Notes under the pieces: model-generated
What the model was told of the DNA's origin: nothing
What the model saw: the letters and a program-made list of their open reading frames with translations, nothing else
Databases searched by the model: none
From: Streptomyces sp. man185
Lineage (GTDB): Bacteria; Actinomycetota; Actinomycetes; Streptomycetales; Streptomycetaceae
Length of the DNA: 64,000 nucleotides
Direction: 5' to 3'
Assembly: GCA_002551355.1 (NCBI GenBank)
Contig: NTHE01000012.1
Coordinates: 62,001 to 126,000, forward strand
Made by a program: the position numbers and the translations under genes
Shown: one piece after another, positions 47,540-56,609 of the stretch
Layout of the letters: each line of letters starts with the position of its first letter
Numbering within the stretch: position 1 is the first letter of the stretch

Positions 47540-47806
47540 GTGGGCATCATCGCCTGGATTCTCATCGGCCTGCTCGCGGGCGCCATCGCCAAGGCGCTGA
47601 TGCCGGGCAAGGATCCGGGAGGCTGTCTGATCACCATGGCGATCGGGATCGTCGGCGGGCTGCTCGGCGGCTGGCTCGGCAAGGTGATCTTCGGCGTCGA
47701 CTCGATCGACGGGTTCTTCAGCCTGTCGACGTGGATCGCCGCCGTCGTCGGTTCGGTGATCGTGCTCGCCCTCTACCGCGTGGTCACGGGGAACAGGTCC
47801 CGCTGA
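47540..47806 (+). CDS. GlsB/YeaQ/YmgE-family stress-associated membrane protein
   Basis: An 88-residue protein with three hydrophobic segments. The glycine-zipper pattern is typical: GIIAWILIGLLAGAIAKALMPGKDPGGCLITMAIGIVGGLLGGWLGKVIFG. The family is induced by stress in many bacteria, with unclear function. GTG at 47540 is chosen for the GGGAGA seven bases upstream; the frame is open further 5' but without family similarity. It lies 134 bp before catalase, consistent with a stress island. Confidence 0.88.
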   Translation: MGIIAWILIGLLAGAIAKALMPGKDPGGCLITMAIGIVGGLLGGWLGKVIFGVDSIDGFFSLSTWIAAVVGSVIVLALYRVVTGNRSR

Positions 47807-47940
47807 CCCTGCTGGCTGTGACAGCTCGACGGGACGATTCGTCCGCATATGCCTACATTGGCAGAGGCGCGACAGGGTAGCCGTGGGGCAGAGCCGAAGG
47901 CCTCTACGCCCGCGCAGGACCGACAAGAGGACATGAGGAC

Positions 47941-49464
47941 ATGACGGACACCACCCGCAAGCCGACCACCTCCGACTCCGGTGCCCCGGTGGAGAGCGAC
48001 GAGCATTCGCTCACCGTCGGCCCGGGCGGGCCGATCCTGCTCCAGGACTCCTACCTGATCGAGCAGATGGCCCAGTTCAACCGCGAACGCATCCCCGAGC
48101 GCCAGCCGCACGCCAAGGGCAGCGGCGCGTTCGGGAAGTTCGAGGTCACCGCGGACGTCTCCGCGTACACCAAGGCCGCGCTCTTCCAGCCCGGCACCAC
48201 CACCGACCTGGTGATCAGGTTCTCCACCGTCGCCGGCGAGCGGGGCAGCCCGGACACCTGGCGGGACCCGCGCGGATTCGCGGTGAAGTTCTACACCAGC
48301 GAAGGCAACTACGACATGGTGGGCAACAACACCCCCGTGTTCTTCGTGAAGGACCCGATGAAGTTCCAGCACTTCATCCGGTCCCAGAAACGTCGGGCGG
48401 ACAACAACCTCCGCGACCACGACATGCAGTGGGACTTCTGGACCCTCTCGCCGGAGTCGGCGCACCAGGTCACCTGGCTGATGGGCGACCGGGGCATCCC
48501 GCGCAGCTGGCGGCACATGAACGGCTACACCTCGCACACGTACATGTGGATCAACGCCGAGGGCCAGCGGTTCTGGGTGAAGTACCACTTCAAGACCGAC
48601 CAGGGCGTCGAGACGTTCACCCAGGACGAGGGCGACCAGATGGCCTCGGCGGACACGGATTACCACACGCGTGATCTCTTCGAGCACATCCGGGACGGGG
48701 AGTACCCGAGCTGGACGCTGAAGGTCCAGGTCATGCCGTACGAGGACGCGAAGGACTACCGGTTCAACCCGTTCGACCTGACCAAGGTGTGGCCGCACGG
48801 CGACTACCCGCTGATCGAGGTCGGCCGGATGACGCTGGACCGCAACCCCACGGACAACCACGCCGAGATCGAGCAGGCGGCCTTCCAGCCGAACAACTTC
48901 GTCCCCGGCATCGGTCCGAGCCCGGACCGGATGCTGCTGGCGCGACTGTTCAGCTACGCGGACGCGCACCGCTACCGCATCGGAACCAACTACCAGCAGC
49001 TGCCGGTCAACGCCCCCGTCGCGCCGGTGCACACGTACTCCAAGGACGGGGCGATGGCCTACCGGAAGACCTCCGACCCGGTCTACGCCCCGAACTCCAA
49101 GGGCGGCCCGGAGGCCGACACGGCGCGCTACGGGACCCCGCCGAGCTGGTACGCCGACGGGGACATCACCCGCGCGGCCTACGTCGACCACGCGGAGGAC
49201 GACGACTGGGGCCAGGCGGGCACGATGGTCCGCGAGGTTCTCGACGACGCGGCCCGGGACCGGCTGGTGGACAACGTGGTCGGCCACCTCCTGAACGGCG
49301 TGACCGAGCCGATCCTCCAGAGGGCGTTCCAGTACTGGACGAACATCGACCGCAAGATCGGCAAGCGCATCGAGGAGGGCGTCCGCGCGAAGGCCGGCGA
49401 GAAGGACCCGAAGGCGGGCGAGCAGGGCAACCCGGCCCGCTCGTCGATGCAGCACAAGGCGTAA
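47941..49464 (+). CDS. katA: Monofunctional haem catalase (clade 3-like, small subunit)
   Basis: This 507-residue enzyme converts H2O2 to water and oxygen. Catalytic His in [18 protein letters not shown], Asn in [12 protein letters not shown], proximal haem-ligand Tyr in [14 protein letters not shown]. The [20 protein letters not shown] opening and lack of a C-terminal flavodoxin domain mark the small-subunit type. The TACATT of the upstream region could be a -10, but the regulator (CatR/Fur type) cannot be told from sequence. Confidence 0.94.
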   Translation: MTDTTRKPTTSDSGAPVESDEHSLTVGPGGPILLQDSYLIEQMAQFNRERIPERQPHAKGSGAFGKFEVTADVSAYTKAALFQPGTTTDLVIRFSTVAGERGSPDTWRDPRGFAVKFYTSEGNYDMVGNNTPVFFVKDPMKFQHFIRSQKRRADNNLRDHDMQWDFWTLSPESAHQVTWLMGDRGIPRSWRHMNGYTSHTYMWINAEGQRFWVKYHFKTDQGVETFTQDEGDQMASADTDYHTRDLFEHIRDGEYPSWTLKVQVMPYEDAKDYRFNPFDLTKVWPHGDYPLIEVGRMTLDRNPTDNHAEIEQAAFQPNNFVPGIGPSPDRMLLARLFSYADAHRYRIGTNYQQLPVNAPVAPVHTYSKDGAMAYRKTSDPVYAPNSKGGPEADTARYGTPPSWYADGDITRAAYVDHAEDDDWGQAGTMVREVLDDAARDRLVDNVVGHLLNGVTEPILQRAFQYWTNIDRKIGKRIEEGVRAKAGEKDPKAGEQGNPARSSMQHKA

Positions 49465-49480
49465 GTGCGCGAGCCCCTGA

Positions 49481-49524
49481 GGCCCGGCCGCCGGCTCCCC
49501 TTCCGGGGGGCCGGCGGCCGGGCC
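49481..49524. terminator. Bidirectional terminator between catalase and Nudix gene
   Basis: GGCCCGGCCGCCGGC (49481-49495) pairs perfectly with GCCGGCGGCCGGGCC (49510-49524). It serves two convergent genes. Confidence 0.9.
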
Positions 49525-49529
49525 CGTCC

Positions 49530-50003
49530 TCAGTGCCGGACCGGACCGCCCACCGGGACGGGGTCGACGTGCCCGGTCGGCGGGAGCGTCTGCGCCAGGG
49601 CGAGGCCGACGTCCACCAGGGACGACCGGCGCAGGCGGGCGACCTCGGGCAGTGGGGTCCACACCGACTCGGCGGTGTCGCCGTTCGGCTCGGGGCGGAG
49701 CGTGCCGCCGGTGACGCGGACGCGGTAGAAGACGCCGACGTTCTGCAGTTCGGGCGCACCGGGCCGACGGCGCTCGCCCGCCGGAACCACCCGCGAGTCC
49801 ACACCGAGCAGGCGCTCGACCACGGCCCGGAGACCGGTCTCCTCGGCGACCTCCCGGACCACCGCGTCGTACGGGTTCTCCGCGTGCTCGACCCCGCCGC
49901 CCGGAAGTGTCCAGGTGCGGTCGCCGTCCGGGCCCACGGCCAGCGCCAGCAGCACGCGCCCGTCCTCGATGCACACCGCGTACGCCGCCAGTCGTCGATC
50001 CAT
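49530..50003 (-). CDS. Nudix hydrolase
   Basis: A 157-residue protein with a perfect Nudix box: GGGVEHAENPYDAVVREVAEETGL (G-x5-E-x7-R-E-x2-E-E-x-G) around residues 36-59. Nudix enzymes hydrolyse nucleoside diphosphates linked to another group; the substrate is not predictable. The C-terminus is Pro/Val-rich. Divergent from the GNAT gene, convergent with catalase. Confidence 0.9.
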   Translation of the reverse strand: MDRRLAAYAVCIEDGRVLLALAVGPDGDRTWTLPGGGVEHAENPYDAVVREVAEETGLRAVVERLLGVDSRVVPAGERRRPGAPELQNVGVFYRVRVTGGTLRPEPNGDTAESVWTPLPEVARLRRSSLVDVGLALAQTLPPTGHVDPVPVGGPVRH

Positions 50004-50089
50004 TGCGCGAGGCTATCCCCGGAGTCGCCGGTGTCCCCGTGTGGGGAGGCCAGGACCCCGCCGACCGGTCAAGATCATCAACGTGCAGA

Positions 50090-50698
50090 ATGACCCTTAT
50101 GTCGATAACGAACACTCCGCAGGCGGCCACACTCGACGACGCCCCGGAGATCAGCCGCACCCTGGCCCGCGCCTTCGCCGACGACCCGATGATGGGGTGG
50201 TTCTTCCCCGGCGGGCCCGCGCGCGAGGCCGACCTGGTCCGCTACTTCACCACGATCTTCACCCGGCAGTACGGCCGCCACGGGGTGTGCGAGCGCACCG
50301 CGTCGGCGGCCGCGTTCTGGGTGGCGCCGGAGGGGCACGAGAAGACCGTTCCCGACGCGGACACGGTCGCGGAGCTGGAGCAGATCCTCGGAGACCGGGC
50401 GCCGTTGTTCCGGGCGGCGGTCGTGGCGGCCGCCGAGCAGGGGCCCAAGGAGCCGCACTGGTACCTGGCGGTCGTCGGCGCGGACCCGGCCGCCCGGGGC
50501 CAGGGGCACGGGGCGGCGCTGCTGCGTTCCGGGCTGGCCAAGGCCGACGCGGCGGGGCTGCCGGTCTACCTGGAGTCCTCCAAGCCGGACAACCTGCCGT
50601 TCTACGAGCGCTTCGGCTTCGCGGTGCTGGGCGAGGCGCGGCTGCCGGGCGACGGGCCGCTGCTGTGGGTGATGCGACGCGAGCCGCGGGCCGCCTGA
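50090..50698 (+). CDS. GNAT-family N-acetyltransferase
   Basis: About 202 residues. GNAT motif A WYLAVVGADPAARGQGHGAALLRSGLAKAD (acetyl-CoA R/Q-x-x-G-x-G/A loop) and motif B LPVYLESSKPDNLPFYERFGFAVLGE. Substrate unknown. Start: ATG at 50090 or 50099; neither has a clear Shine-Dalgarno, so the transcript may be leaderless. Divergent from the Nudix gene with an 86-bp gap. Confidence 0.85.
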   Translation: MTLMSITNTPQAATLDDAPEISRTLARAFADDPMMGWFFPGGPAREADLVRYFTTIFTRQYGRHGVCERTASAAAFWVAPEGHEKTVPDADTVAELEQILGDRAPLFRAAVVAAAEQGPKEPHWYLAVVGADPAARGQGHGAALLRSGLAKADAAGLPVYLESSKPDNLPFYERFGFAVLGEARLPGDGPLLWVMRREPRAA

Positions 50699-50787
50699 CC
50701 GGATGGGTCAAGGAGCGCTCCCCCGGATGCGGGAACGTTTCTTCAGAGTCTCGGCCGAGCAGGAAGCGCGGTCGGTCGGGGGCGCGG

Positions 50788-51084
50788 TCAGTCGGGGAGC
50801 GCGGTGAAGAATGCTTTCTCCGGGCGGGGGTGTCCTCCTGGTCCGTCCGCTCGCCCGACCGGTGAACGGCGGGCGTCGGCCCAGATGGCTTCCAGCCCGA
50901 GGGGTCGCCGCACGTCGTGACTGCCCCAGGTCTGCCAGGGGTCTGCCGTCGCACAGGAGTCGCCGTGCGGCGGCGCCCCCGGCGGGGCGTCGCGTCCGAT
51001 GCCGTCGAGCCGCCGCTCGAACTCCGCCTGCAGGCGGTTCATCGTGGCGAGGAAGTCCCTGAGCAGGATGGTTTCTTCATTCAT
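50788..51084 (-). CDS. Hypothetical protein, 98 residues
   Basis: Starts MNEETILLRDFLATMNRLQAE (helical, acidic), then a Pro/Gly-rich middle and a Trp-containing stretch (DPWQTWGSHDVRRPLGLEAIW). Third-position G/C bias is good in the first two-thirds. An upstream in-frame ATG (51096) is an alternative; the RBS is poor in both cases. No family recognised. Confidence 0.45.
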   Translation of the reverse strand: MNEETILLRDFLATMNRLQAEFERRLDGIGRDAPPGAPPHGDSCATADPWQTWGSHDVRRPLGLEAIWADARRSPVGRADGPGGHPRPEKAFFTALPD

Positions 51085-51251
51085 GGGTCGGCACATTTCT
51101 CTGCGAGACTTCGGCTGTCACATCCCGACAACGACCGGACCGGGTCGAGGGGACGCGGCATTCGGGTGACCGCGCGGGGGTGACGTACCGGCGCGTATCC
51201 ACGGCCGGTACCTCAAGTGCCTTGGGGCGCGAAAACGGAATGAGGGACCGC

Positions 51252-51488
51252 GTGGCCACCAGGTACGCCGTCGAGCGCTACCGCAAGGGCGAGGACCGCC
51301 CCGAGGGGGAAACGGACGTGACCGCCGTCGGCAGCCGGTCCCTGGCGGAGCTCTTCGGATGTCCCCATGACCAGTTCGTCGACGTCTACCCGGTCCAGCC
51401 GAGGCACGCCGAAACGCTCGCCGCCTTGACGGGGCTGGGTTTCGACCTCGACGGGTTCGAGTACTTCCTGTCCGTCACCGCCGACTAG
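51252..51488 (+). CDS. Small hypothetical protein, possibly immunity-like
   Basis: A 78-residue protein: ATRYAVERYRKGEDRPEGE, then LAELFGCPHDQFVDVYPV and GLGFDLDGFEYFLSVTAD. GTG at 51252 has GAGGG six bases upstream; ATG at 51240 is the alternative. The ending (FDLDGFEYFL) and size recall a group of small proteins encoded with polymorphic toxins (DUF7683-like as I remember it), but no toxin is adjacent. Low confidence in that relation. Confidence 0.6.
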   Translation: MATRYAVERYRKGEDRPEGETDVTAVGSRSLAELFGCPHDQFVDVYPVQPRHAETLAALTGLGFDLDGFEYFLSVTAD

Positions 51489-51557
51489 AGCGAGTGGACG
51501 TCCGCGCTTCCGGGGGAGGCCGAGGACGGGATGCCTGCACAGCGGATCACCGACCGG

Positions 51558-52127
51558 TCACTCCGCCGCTTCCGCCCCCGCCCACGTCTCCGGAGCCCAC
51601 ACCCCCGACCGCTTCAGCGACGCCGCGCAGTGGCGGAAGATCTCGTCGATCTCGACCACCAGGGCCAGCTTCGGGCGCTGGCCCTTCACCGTCATCGCGT
51701 CGAAGAACCGGGCGTCCGTGAGGATGCGGGCGCGGCCGTTGACGCGCAGGACGTCCATCGCGCCCGGTATCAGGTAGAGCAGGCCCACGCGCGGGTTCGC
51801 CAGGATGTTGTGGAAGCTGTCCGCGCGGCGGTTCCCCGGGCGGTCCGGCAGGGCGATGGTGCCCCGGTCCAGGACGTGGGTGAAGCCGGGGGTGTCGCCG
51901 CGCGGGGTGGAGTCGCAGTTGCCGTCCGCGTCGGACGTGGCCATGGTGCAGAACGGCGAGCGGGCCAGCAGGTCCAGGTCGTCGTCGGTGAGCCGGTCGT
52001 GCACCTTGTCGATGACGATCGGGTGCGGGGTGCCCAGCAACTCCCGCAGTTCGTCCGCCGAGCCCAGGGGCACGGCCCCGGCCAGCGGACCGGTGACGGG
52101 GGCGGTGGAGTCGGCGGCGTACGACAA
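51558..52127 (-). CDS. PPOX-class FMN-dependent flavoprotein (pyridoxamine 5'-phosphate oxidase-like)
   Basis: A 189-residue split-barrel flavoprotein. SPFCTMATSDADGNCDSTPRGDTPGFTHVLD and RRADSFHNILANPRVGLLYLIPG are typical of the MSMEG_1061-type PPOX family, which bind FMN or F420. The TTG start at 52127 is chosen because CCGGAG lies 7 nt upstream; the frame runs on 5' without family similarity. It is divergent from the iron-siderophore importer, and the iron box between them may control both. A role in releasing iron or modifying a siderophore is possible but unproven. Confidence 0.8.
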   Translation of the reverse strand: MSYAADSTAPVTGPLAGAVPLGSADELRELLGTPHPIVIDKVHDRLTDDDLDLLARSPFCTMATSDADGNCDSTPRGDTPGFTHVLDRGTIALPDRPGNRRADSFHNILANPRVGLLYLIPGAMDVLRVNGRARILTDARFFDAMTVKGQRPKLALVVEIDEIFRHCAASLKRSGVWAPETWAGAEAAE

Positions 52128-52180
52128 GGCAGTGCTCCGGAGCTCGTGGGGTGCGGCAGCGCACGGTCGAACAGGCGCTG

Positions 52181-52194
52181 TTAGGGTGACCTTA
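52181..52194. promoter_or_regulatory. Iron box (DtxR/DmdR-type) core in the divergent promoter
   Basis: TTAGGGTGACCTTA fits the TTAGG-N4-CCTAA core of actinobacterial DtxR-family sites with one mismatch. It lies 54 bp before the PPOX start and 144 bp before the first FecCD permease. Confidence 0.6.
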
Positions 52195-52337
52195 CTTTGG
52201 GGTCCCTTCTGTGCTCCGCCCGGGGTGGACCGGCGACGAGGGCGTCTCCCGTGCCCAGGGGCGCCCCGGCGCCGACGAGACAAGTGTGAGGAACCGACAG
52301 TGCACCACCGCATTCCGGCTGCCCCGGCGGCCGGGTC

Positions 52338-53405
52338 GTGAGCGGCTCGGCCCTCCTGGAGAAGGAGGAGCCGACGGGCGACGGCAGGGAGACGCGGCGC
52401 AAGCGCAGCCGGCCCGTCCTCGCCCTCGGGCTGCTCGCCGCCGTCGCCGTGCTCTTCCTCACCGTGGTCGCCAGCCTCGCCGTCGGCTCGGGCGACGTGC
52501 CCTTCCGCGATGTCGTCGACGGTGTCCTCGACCCGGACACCGCGGTCAAGGGACAGCTCATCGTCCAGGAGGTCCGCATCCCGCGCACCGTCGCCGGGCT
52601 GCTGGCCGGTGCGGCGCTCGGCCTCGCCGGCACGGTGATGCAGGGCGTCGCCCGTAACCCCCTCGCCGACCCCCAGCTCCTCGGCATCAACGCCGGCGCG
52701 TCCGTGGCCGTCGTCTGCTCGATCACCCTGTTCGGGTTCACGGTCGCCACCCAGTTCATCTGGTTCGGCTTCCTCGGCGCGCTGCTCGCCGCCCTCCTCG
52801 TGTACGGGGTCGGCTCGCTCGGGCGGGAAGGCGCGACGCCGGTGAAGCTGGCCCTGGCCGGGGCCGCGACCGCCGCCGTCCTCACCTCGGTCACCAGCGC
52901 GATCCTGCTCCAGGACCGGGGCAGCTACGACCAGTTCAGGTTCTGGCAGCTCGGCGCGCTGACCGCCCGCAGCTCCGAGGTGCTGTGGCAGGTCTCGCCG
53001 TTCATCCTGGTCGGCACCGTTCTCGCCCTCGCCCTCGGACCGCAGCTCAACGCCCTCTCCCTCGGCGACGACCTGGCACGCGGCCTGGGCCAGCGCGTCG
53101 GGGCCATCCGCATGGTCTCCGCCCTCGCCGTCGTGATCCTCTGCGGCGCGGCCACCGTCGTCGCCGGGCCCATCGGCTTCGTCGGGCTCGCCGTACCGCA
53201 CGCCGCCCGCCTCATCACCGGCCCCGACTACCGCTGGGTGCTCCCGTACAGCATGGTGCTGGCCCCGGTCATGCTCCTGGTCGCCGACATCGTCGGCCGG
53301 GTCATCGCCCGCCCCGGAGAGGTGCAGGTCGGCGTGGTCACAGCCGCGATCGGCTGCATCCCCTTCATCTGGCTGGTCCGGCGCAGGAAGCTGGTGGAAC
53401 TGTGA
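52338..53405 (+). CDS. Iron-siderophore ABC transporter permease (FecCD family), first
   Basis: A 355-residue permease with about nine or ten membrane helices. FecCD signatures: IRIPRTVAGLLAGAALGLAGTVMQGVARNPLADPQLLGINAGAS, RFWQLGALT, and VAGPIGFVGLAVPHAARLITGPDYR (ATPase-contact region). Its GTG start is in a region without a strong RBS. The first gene of the operon, repressed by iron if the box at 52181 is functional. Confidence 0.93.
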   Translation: MSGSALLEKEEPTGDGRETRRKRSRPVLALGLLAAVAVLFLTVVASLAVGSGDVPFRDVVDGVLDPDTAVKGQLIVQEVRIPRTVAGLLAGAALGLAGTVMQGVARNPLADPQLLGINAGASVAVVCSITLFGFTVATQFIWFGFLGALLAALLVYGVGSLGREGATPVKLALAGAATAAVLTSVTSAILLQDRGSYDQFRFWQLGALTARSSEVLWQVSPFILVGTVLALALGPQLNALSLGDDLARGLGQRVGAIRMVSALAVVILCGAATVVAGPIGFVGLAVPHAARLITGPDYRWVLPYSMVLAPVMLLVADIVGRVIARPGEVQVGVVTAAIGCIPFIWLVRRRKLVEL

Positions 53406-54550
53406 CCGCGCCCCGCCCCGAGGGCCCGGCCCCGGCGACCGGCCCCCGCGCCGACAGCCCGGCCCCGGCGACCGCGCCCGACCTCAAGGAGGGCCCCGCC
53501 GCCCCGGACGCCCTCCTCGCCGACGCCGTACGCCAGGTCTCCGCCGTACGCGGCCGGGGCCTGCGCCGCTCCGTCCTCGTCGGCACAGGCCTGCTGGCCG
53601 CCGTCGTCGTCGTGTTCGGCGTCTCGCTCGGCTTCGGCGACATGGTGATGCCGATCGGGAAGGTCGTCGCCACCCTGTTCGGCGGCGGCGACGGCGGATC
53701 GCAGTTCGTCGTGCTGGAACTGCGGCTGCCCCGCGCCCTTCTCGCGATCCTCGTCGGCGTGGGCTTCGGCCTCTCCGGAGCCGTCTTCCAGACCGTGCTG
53801 CGCAACCCCCTCGCGAGCCCCGACCTCATCGGCATCAGCGCCGGGGCCAGCGCCGTGGCGGTCACCGCCGCCCTGCTCTTCCAGGTCAGCGGACTCGCCC
53901 TCTCCGCGAGCGCCCTCGTCGGCTCCCTCGCCGCCGGGGTGGGCATCTACCTGCTCGCCTGGCGCCAAGGCGTCGCCGGGCAGCGCCTGGTCCTCATCGG
54001 GATCGGCGTGGGCATGGGGCTGTCCAGCATCGTCTGGTACGTGATGGCCCGCTCCGAGGTCACCGATGCGCAGGAGGCGTTCCGCTGGCTCGCGGGCAGC
54101 CTCAACGGCCGTTCCTGGAGCCAGGTGTGGCCGCTGCTCATCGCCCTCGGCGTCCTCGTGCCGCTGACCGTCCTCGCCGCCCACGCGCTGCGCCCCCTCC
54201 AGCTCGGGGACGACGCCGCCGCCGGGCTCGGCGCGAAGGTCGAGAGCGGCCGGCTCGCGCTGCTGGCCTGCGCGACCGCGCTCGCCGGGGTCGCGACCGC
54301 CGCCGCCGGACCCGTCGGGTTCGTGGCCTTCGTCGCCGCTCCGATCGCCCGCCGGCTGGTCCCGGGCCGGGGCGCGGCCCTGCCGCAGGCGGCCCTGACC
54401 GGGGCGCTGATCGTCCTGGTCGCCGACTTCGCCGCGCAGCACGCGCTGCCCTCCGTACAGCTGCCGGTGGGCGTGGTCACCAGCATCATCGGCGCGCCGT
54501 ACCTGCTCCTGCTCCTGGCCCGCGCCAACCGTGTGGGCAGCGGGGGCTGA
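53402..54550 (+). CDS. Iron-siderophore ABC transporter permease (FecCD family), second
   Basis: A 382-residue permease. LRLPRALLAILVGVGFGLSGAVFQTVLRNPLASPDLIGISAGAS, FRWLAGSLNGRSW and AAGPVGFVAFVAAPIARRLV are the FecCD motifs. The N-terminus has a 45-residue Pro/Ala tail with a partial repeat (EGPAPATGPRADSPAPATAP). GTG overlaps the preceding stop (GTGA), so translation is coupled. Confidence 0.93.
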   Translation: MTAPRPEGPAPATGPRADSPAPATAPDLKEGPAAPDALLADAVRQVSAVRGRGLRRSVLVGTGLLAAVVVVFGVSLGFGDMVMPIGKVVATLFGGGDGGSQFVVLELRLPRALLAILVGVGFGLSGAVFQTVLRNPLASPDLIGISAGASAVAVTAALLFQVSGLALSASALVGSLAAGVGIYLLAWRQGVAGQRLVLIGIGVGMGLSSIVWYVMARSEVTDAQEAFRWLAGSLNGRSWSQVWPLLIALGVLVPLTVLAAHALRPLQLGDDAAAGLGAKVESGRLALLACATALAGVATAAAGPVGFVAFVAAPIARRLVPGRGAALPQAALTGALIVLVADFAAQHALPSVQLPVGVVTSIIGAPYLLLLLARANRVGSGG

Positions 54551-54551
54551 G

Positions 54552-55421
54552 ATGGAGAAGTCCCCGGACATGGCGACGTATCGAGAAGACGACGAAAGGC
54601 GTGGCCCTGTCGTGGCCGAACACACTCTGGAAGCCCGGGACGTCCGGCTCGGCTACGGCGAACGCGAGATCGTCCCCGGTCTGAGCGTGGCCGTGCCCCC
54701 CGGGAAGATCACCGTCATCGTCGGCCCCAACGCCTGTGGGAAGTCGACCCTGCTGCGGGCGATGGCCCGGCTGCTGGCCCCCTCATCCGGTGCGGTGCTC
54801 CTGGACGGCCGGTCCATCCAGGAGATGCCGACCAAGGAGGTCGCCTCCGTGCTCGGCATCCTGCCGCAGAGCCCCACCGCCCCGGAGGGCATCACCGTCT
54901 CCGACCTCGTCGGGCGCGGCCGCTACCCGCACCAGGGCTGGTTCCGCCGGTGGAACCGCGAGGACGACGAGGCGGTCGCGCAGGCGCTGCTCTCGACCGA
55001 CGTGCTCGAACTCGCCGACCGGTCGGTGGACGAGCTGTCCGGCGGCCAGCGCCAGCGGGTGTGGATCGCCATGGCGCTCGCCCAGCGCACCGACATCCTG
55101 CTGCTCGACGAGCCGACCACCTTCCTGGACGCCAGCCACCAGCTGGACGTCCTGGACCTGCTCACCGACCTCAACCGCGAGCAGGACGTCACCATGGTGG
55201 CCGTGCTGCACGACCTGAACCTGGCCTGCCGGTACGCGGACCACATGATCGCGATGAAGGCGGGGCGGATCGTCGCGGAGGGGCGGCCGGTCGACATCGT
55301 GACGCAGGGACTGGTCGGCGAGGTCTTCGGCATGCGCTGCTCGGTGATCGAGGACCCGGCGTCGGCCACCCCGATGGTCGTGCCACTGGGCCGCCACCAC
55401 GTGAAGGACCCGGCCGCCTGA
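54552..55421 (+). CDS. Iron-siderophore ABC transporter ATPase (FepC-like)
   Basis: A 289-residue ATPase. Walker A GPNACGKST, signature [18 protein letters not shown], Walker B ILLLDEPTTFLD, H-loop AVLHDLNLACRYAD. GRGRYPHQGWFRRW is typical of FepC-like siderophore transporter ATPases. Starts one base after the second permease stop, with GGGGG upstream. Confidence 0.93.
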   Translation: MEKSPDMATYREDDERRGPVVAEHTLEARDVRLGYGEREIVPGLSVAVPPGKITVIVGPNACGKSTLLRAMARLLAPSSGAVLLDGRSIQEMPTKEVASVLGILPQSPTAPEGITVSDLVGRGRYPHQGWFRRWNREDDEAVAQALLSTDVLELADRSVDELSGGQRQRVWIAMALAQRTDILLLDEPTTFLDASHQLDVLDLLTDLNREQDVTMVAVLHDLNLACRYADHMIAMKAGRIVAEGRPVDIVTQGLVGEVFGMRCSVIEDPASATPMVVPLGRHHVKDPAA

Positions 55422-55475
55422 GCCTCGTGCGTACGCGGGGGTCCCGGATCGGCCCACCCGCTGGCACCGTTGTCA

Positions 55476-55494
55476 TTAGGTGAGGCTAACCTAA
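55476..55494. promoter_or_regulatory. Iron box before the siderophore-binding protein
   Basis: TTAGGTGAGGCTAACCTAA is a nearly perfect 19-bp DtxR/DmdR/IdeR consensus (TTAGGTTAGGCTAACCTAA with one change). It ends 5 bp before the ATG and overlaps the RBS position, so occupancy would block transcription start or translation of the binding-protein mRNA. Confidence 0.92.
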
Positions 55495-55499
55495 AGGGT

Positions 55500-56531
55500 A
55501 TGAACGCTTCCGCTCCTCGCGCCCGGCGCGCCCGCCGCACCCCCGTCCTCGTGGCCGGGGCCGTCGCCGCCCTGCTCGTCGGCCTCTCGGCCTGCGGCTC
55601 GTCGGACGGCTCCGACAACTCCGCGTCCTCCTCCGCCTCCGGCGGCGCGTCCGAAGGCGCCTTCCCCGCGAAGGTGGCGACCAAGTTCGGCGAGATCACC
55701 GTCGACGAGCAGCCCAAGCGCATCGTCGCGCTCGGCTGGGGCGACGCCGAGACCGTGCTCGCGCTCGGCGGCCAGCCGGTCGGGGCCAGCGACTGGCTGC
55801 CGTTCGGCGGCGAGGGCGTCGGCCCGTGGGCCAAGGGCATGTACGACAAGAAGCCCGAGATCATCGGCACGATGGAGCCGGAGTTCGAGAAGATCGCCTC
55901 GCTCCAGCCCGACCTGATCCTGGACACCAAGTCCAGCGGCGACCAGACCCGCTACGACACCCTGAAGAAGATCGCCCCGACCGTGGGCGTGCCCAAGGGC
56001 GGCGACCAGTACAAGCTCTCGTGGGAGCAGCAGACCACGATGATCGCCGCCGCCATGGGTGTGCCGGAGAAGGGCAAGGAGCTGATCGCGGAGACCGGCA
56101 AGAAGTTCGAGGCCGCCGCGAAGGCCCACCCCGAGTTCAAGGACAGGACCATCACGGTCGGTTCGCGTACGTCCGAGGGCTTCGGCGTCTACGTCGGCGG
56201 CACCGGGCGCATCGACTTCGTCGAGCGGCTCGGCTTCAAGAACAACCCGAAGGCCGAGGCCCAGGCCGGCGAGGGCTTCTCCGTGTCCGTCTCCAAGGAG
56301 AACCTGGACATGCTCGACGCCGACCTGACGGTGATGACCCCGATCGGCATCCCGGCCACGGACATCAGCGGCGACCCGCTGTACAAGGCGGTCCCGTCGG
56401 TGAAGGCCGGCAACGACATCGTCTTCGACGACAAGGACATCTCGCAGGCGTTCGCCACGGACTCGGTCCTGTCCGTCTCGTACGCGCTGGAGAAGGTCGT
56501 CCCGCTCTTCGCGGAGAAGGTCGCGAAGTAA
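55500..56531 (+). CDS. Iron-siderophore-binding lipoprotein
   Basis: A 343-residue lipoprotein: signal peptide with lipobox VGLSAC (Cys about 36), a Ser/Asp/Ala linker, then the Fe3+-siderophore-binding (FhuD/FepB-like) domain: PKRIVALGWGDAETVLALGGQPVG, LQPDLILDT and DADLTVMTPIG. It delivers ferric siderophore to the permeases encoded just upstream. Its own iron box implies separate but coordinate iron control. The ATG lies about 5 bp after the box with only AAGGG as RBS. Confidence 0.93.
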   Translation: MNASAPRARRARRTPVLVAGAVAALLVGLSACGSSDGSDNSASSSASGGASEGAFPAKVATKFGEITVDEQPKRIVALGWGDAETVLALGGQPVGASDWLPFGGEGVGPWAKGMYDKKPEIIGTMEPEFEKIASLQPDLILDTKSSGDQTRYDTLKKIAPTVGVPKGGDQYKLSWEQQTTMIAAAMGVPEKGKELIAETGKKFEAAAKAHPEFKDRTITVGSRTSEGFGVYVGGTGRIDFVERLGFKNNPKAEAQAGEGFSVSVSKENLDMLDADLTVMTPIGIPATDISGDPLYKAVPSVKAGNDIVFDDKDISQAFATDSVLSVSYALEKVVPLFAEKVAK

Positions 56532-56539
56532 CCGGCCGA

Positions 56540-56602
56540 CGTACACACGCGCAGCGCCCCGCACCCGGGAGATCCGGGTCCGGGGCGCTGCGCGTGTGTA
56601 CG
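56540..56602. terminator. Long bidirectional terminator
   Basis: A perfect 22-bp stem beginning CGTACACACGCGCAGC (56540) and ending GCTGCGCGTGTGTACG (56602), with an inner CACCCGG/CCGGGT stem. It serves both the binding-protein gene and the convergent yceI. Confidence 0.95.
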
Positions 56603-56609
56603 GAGGAGG

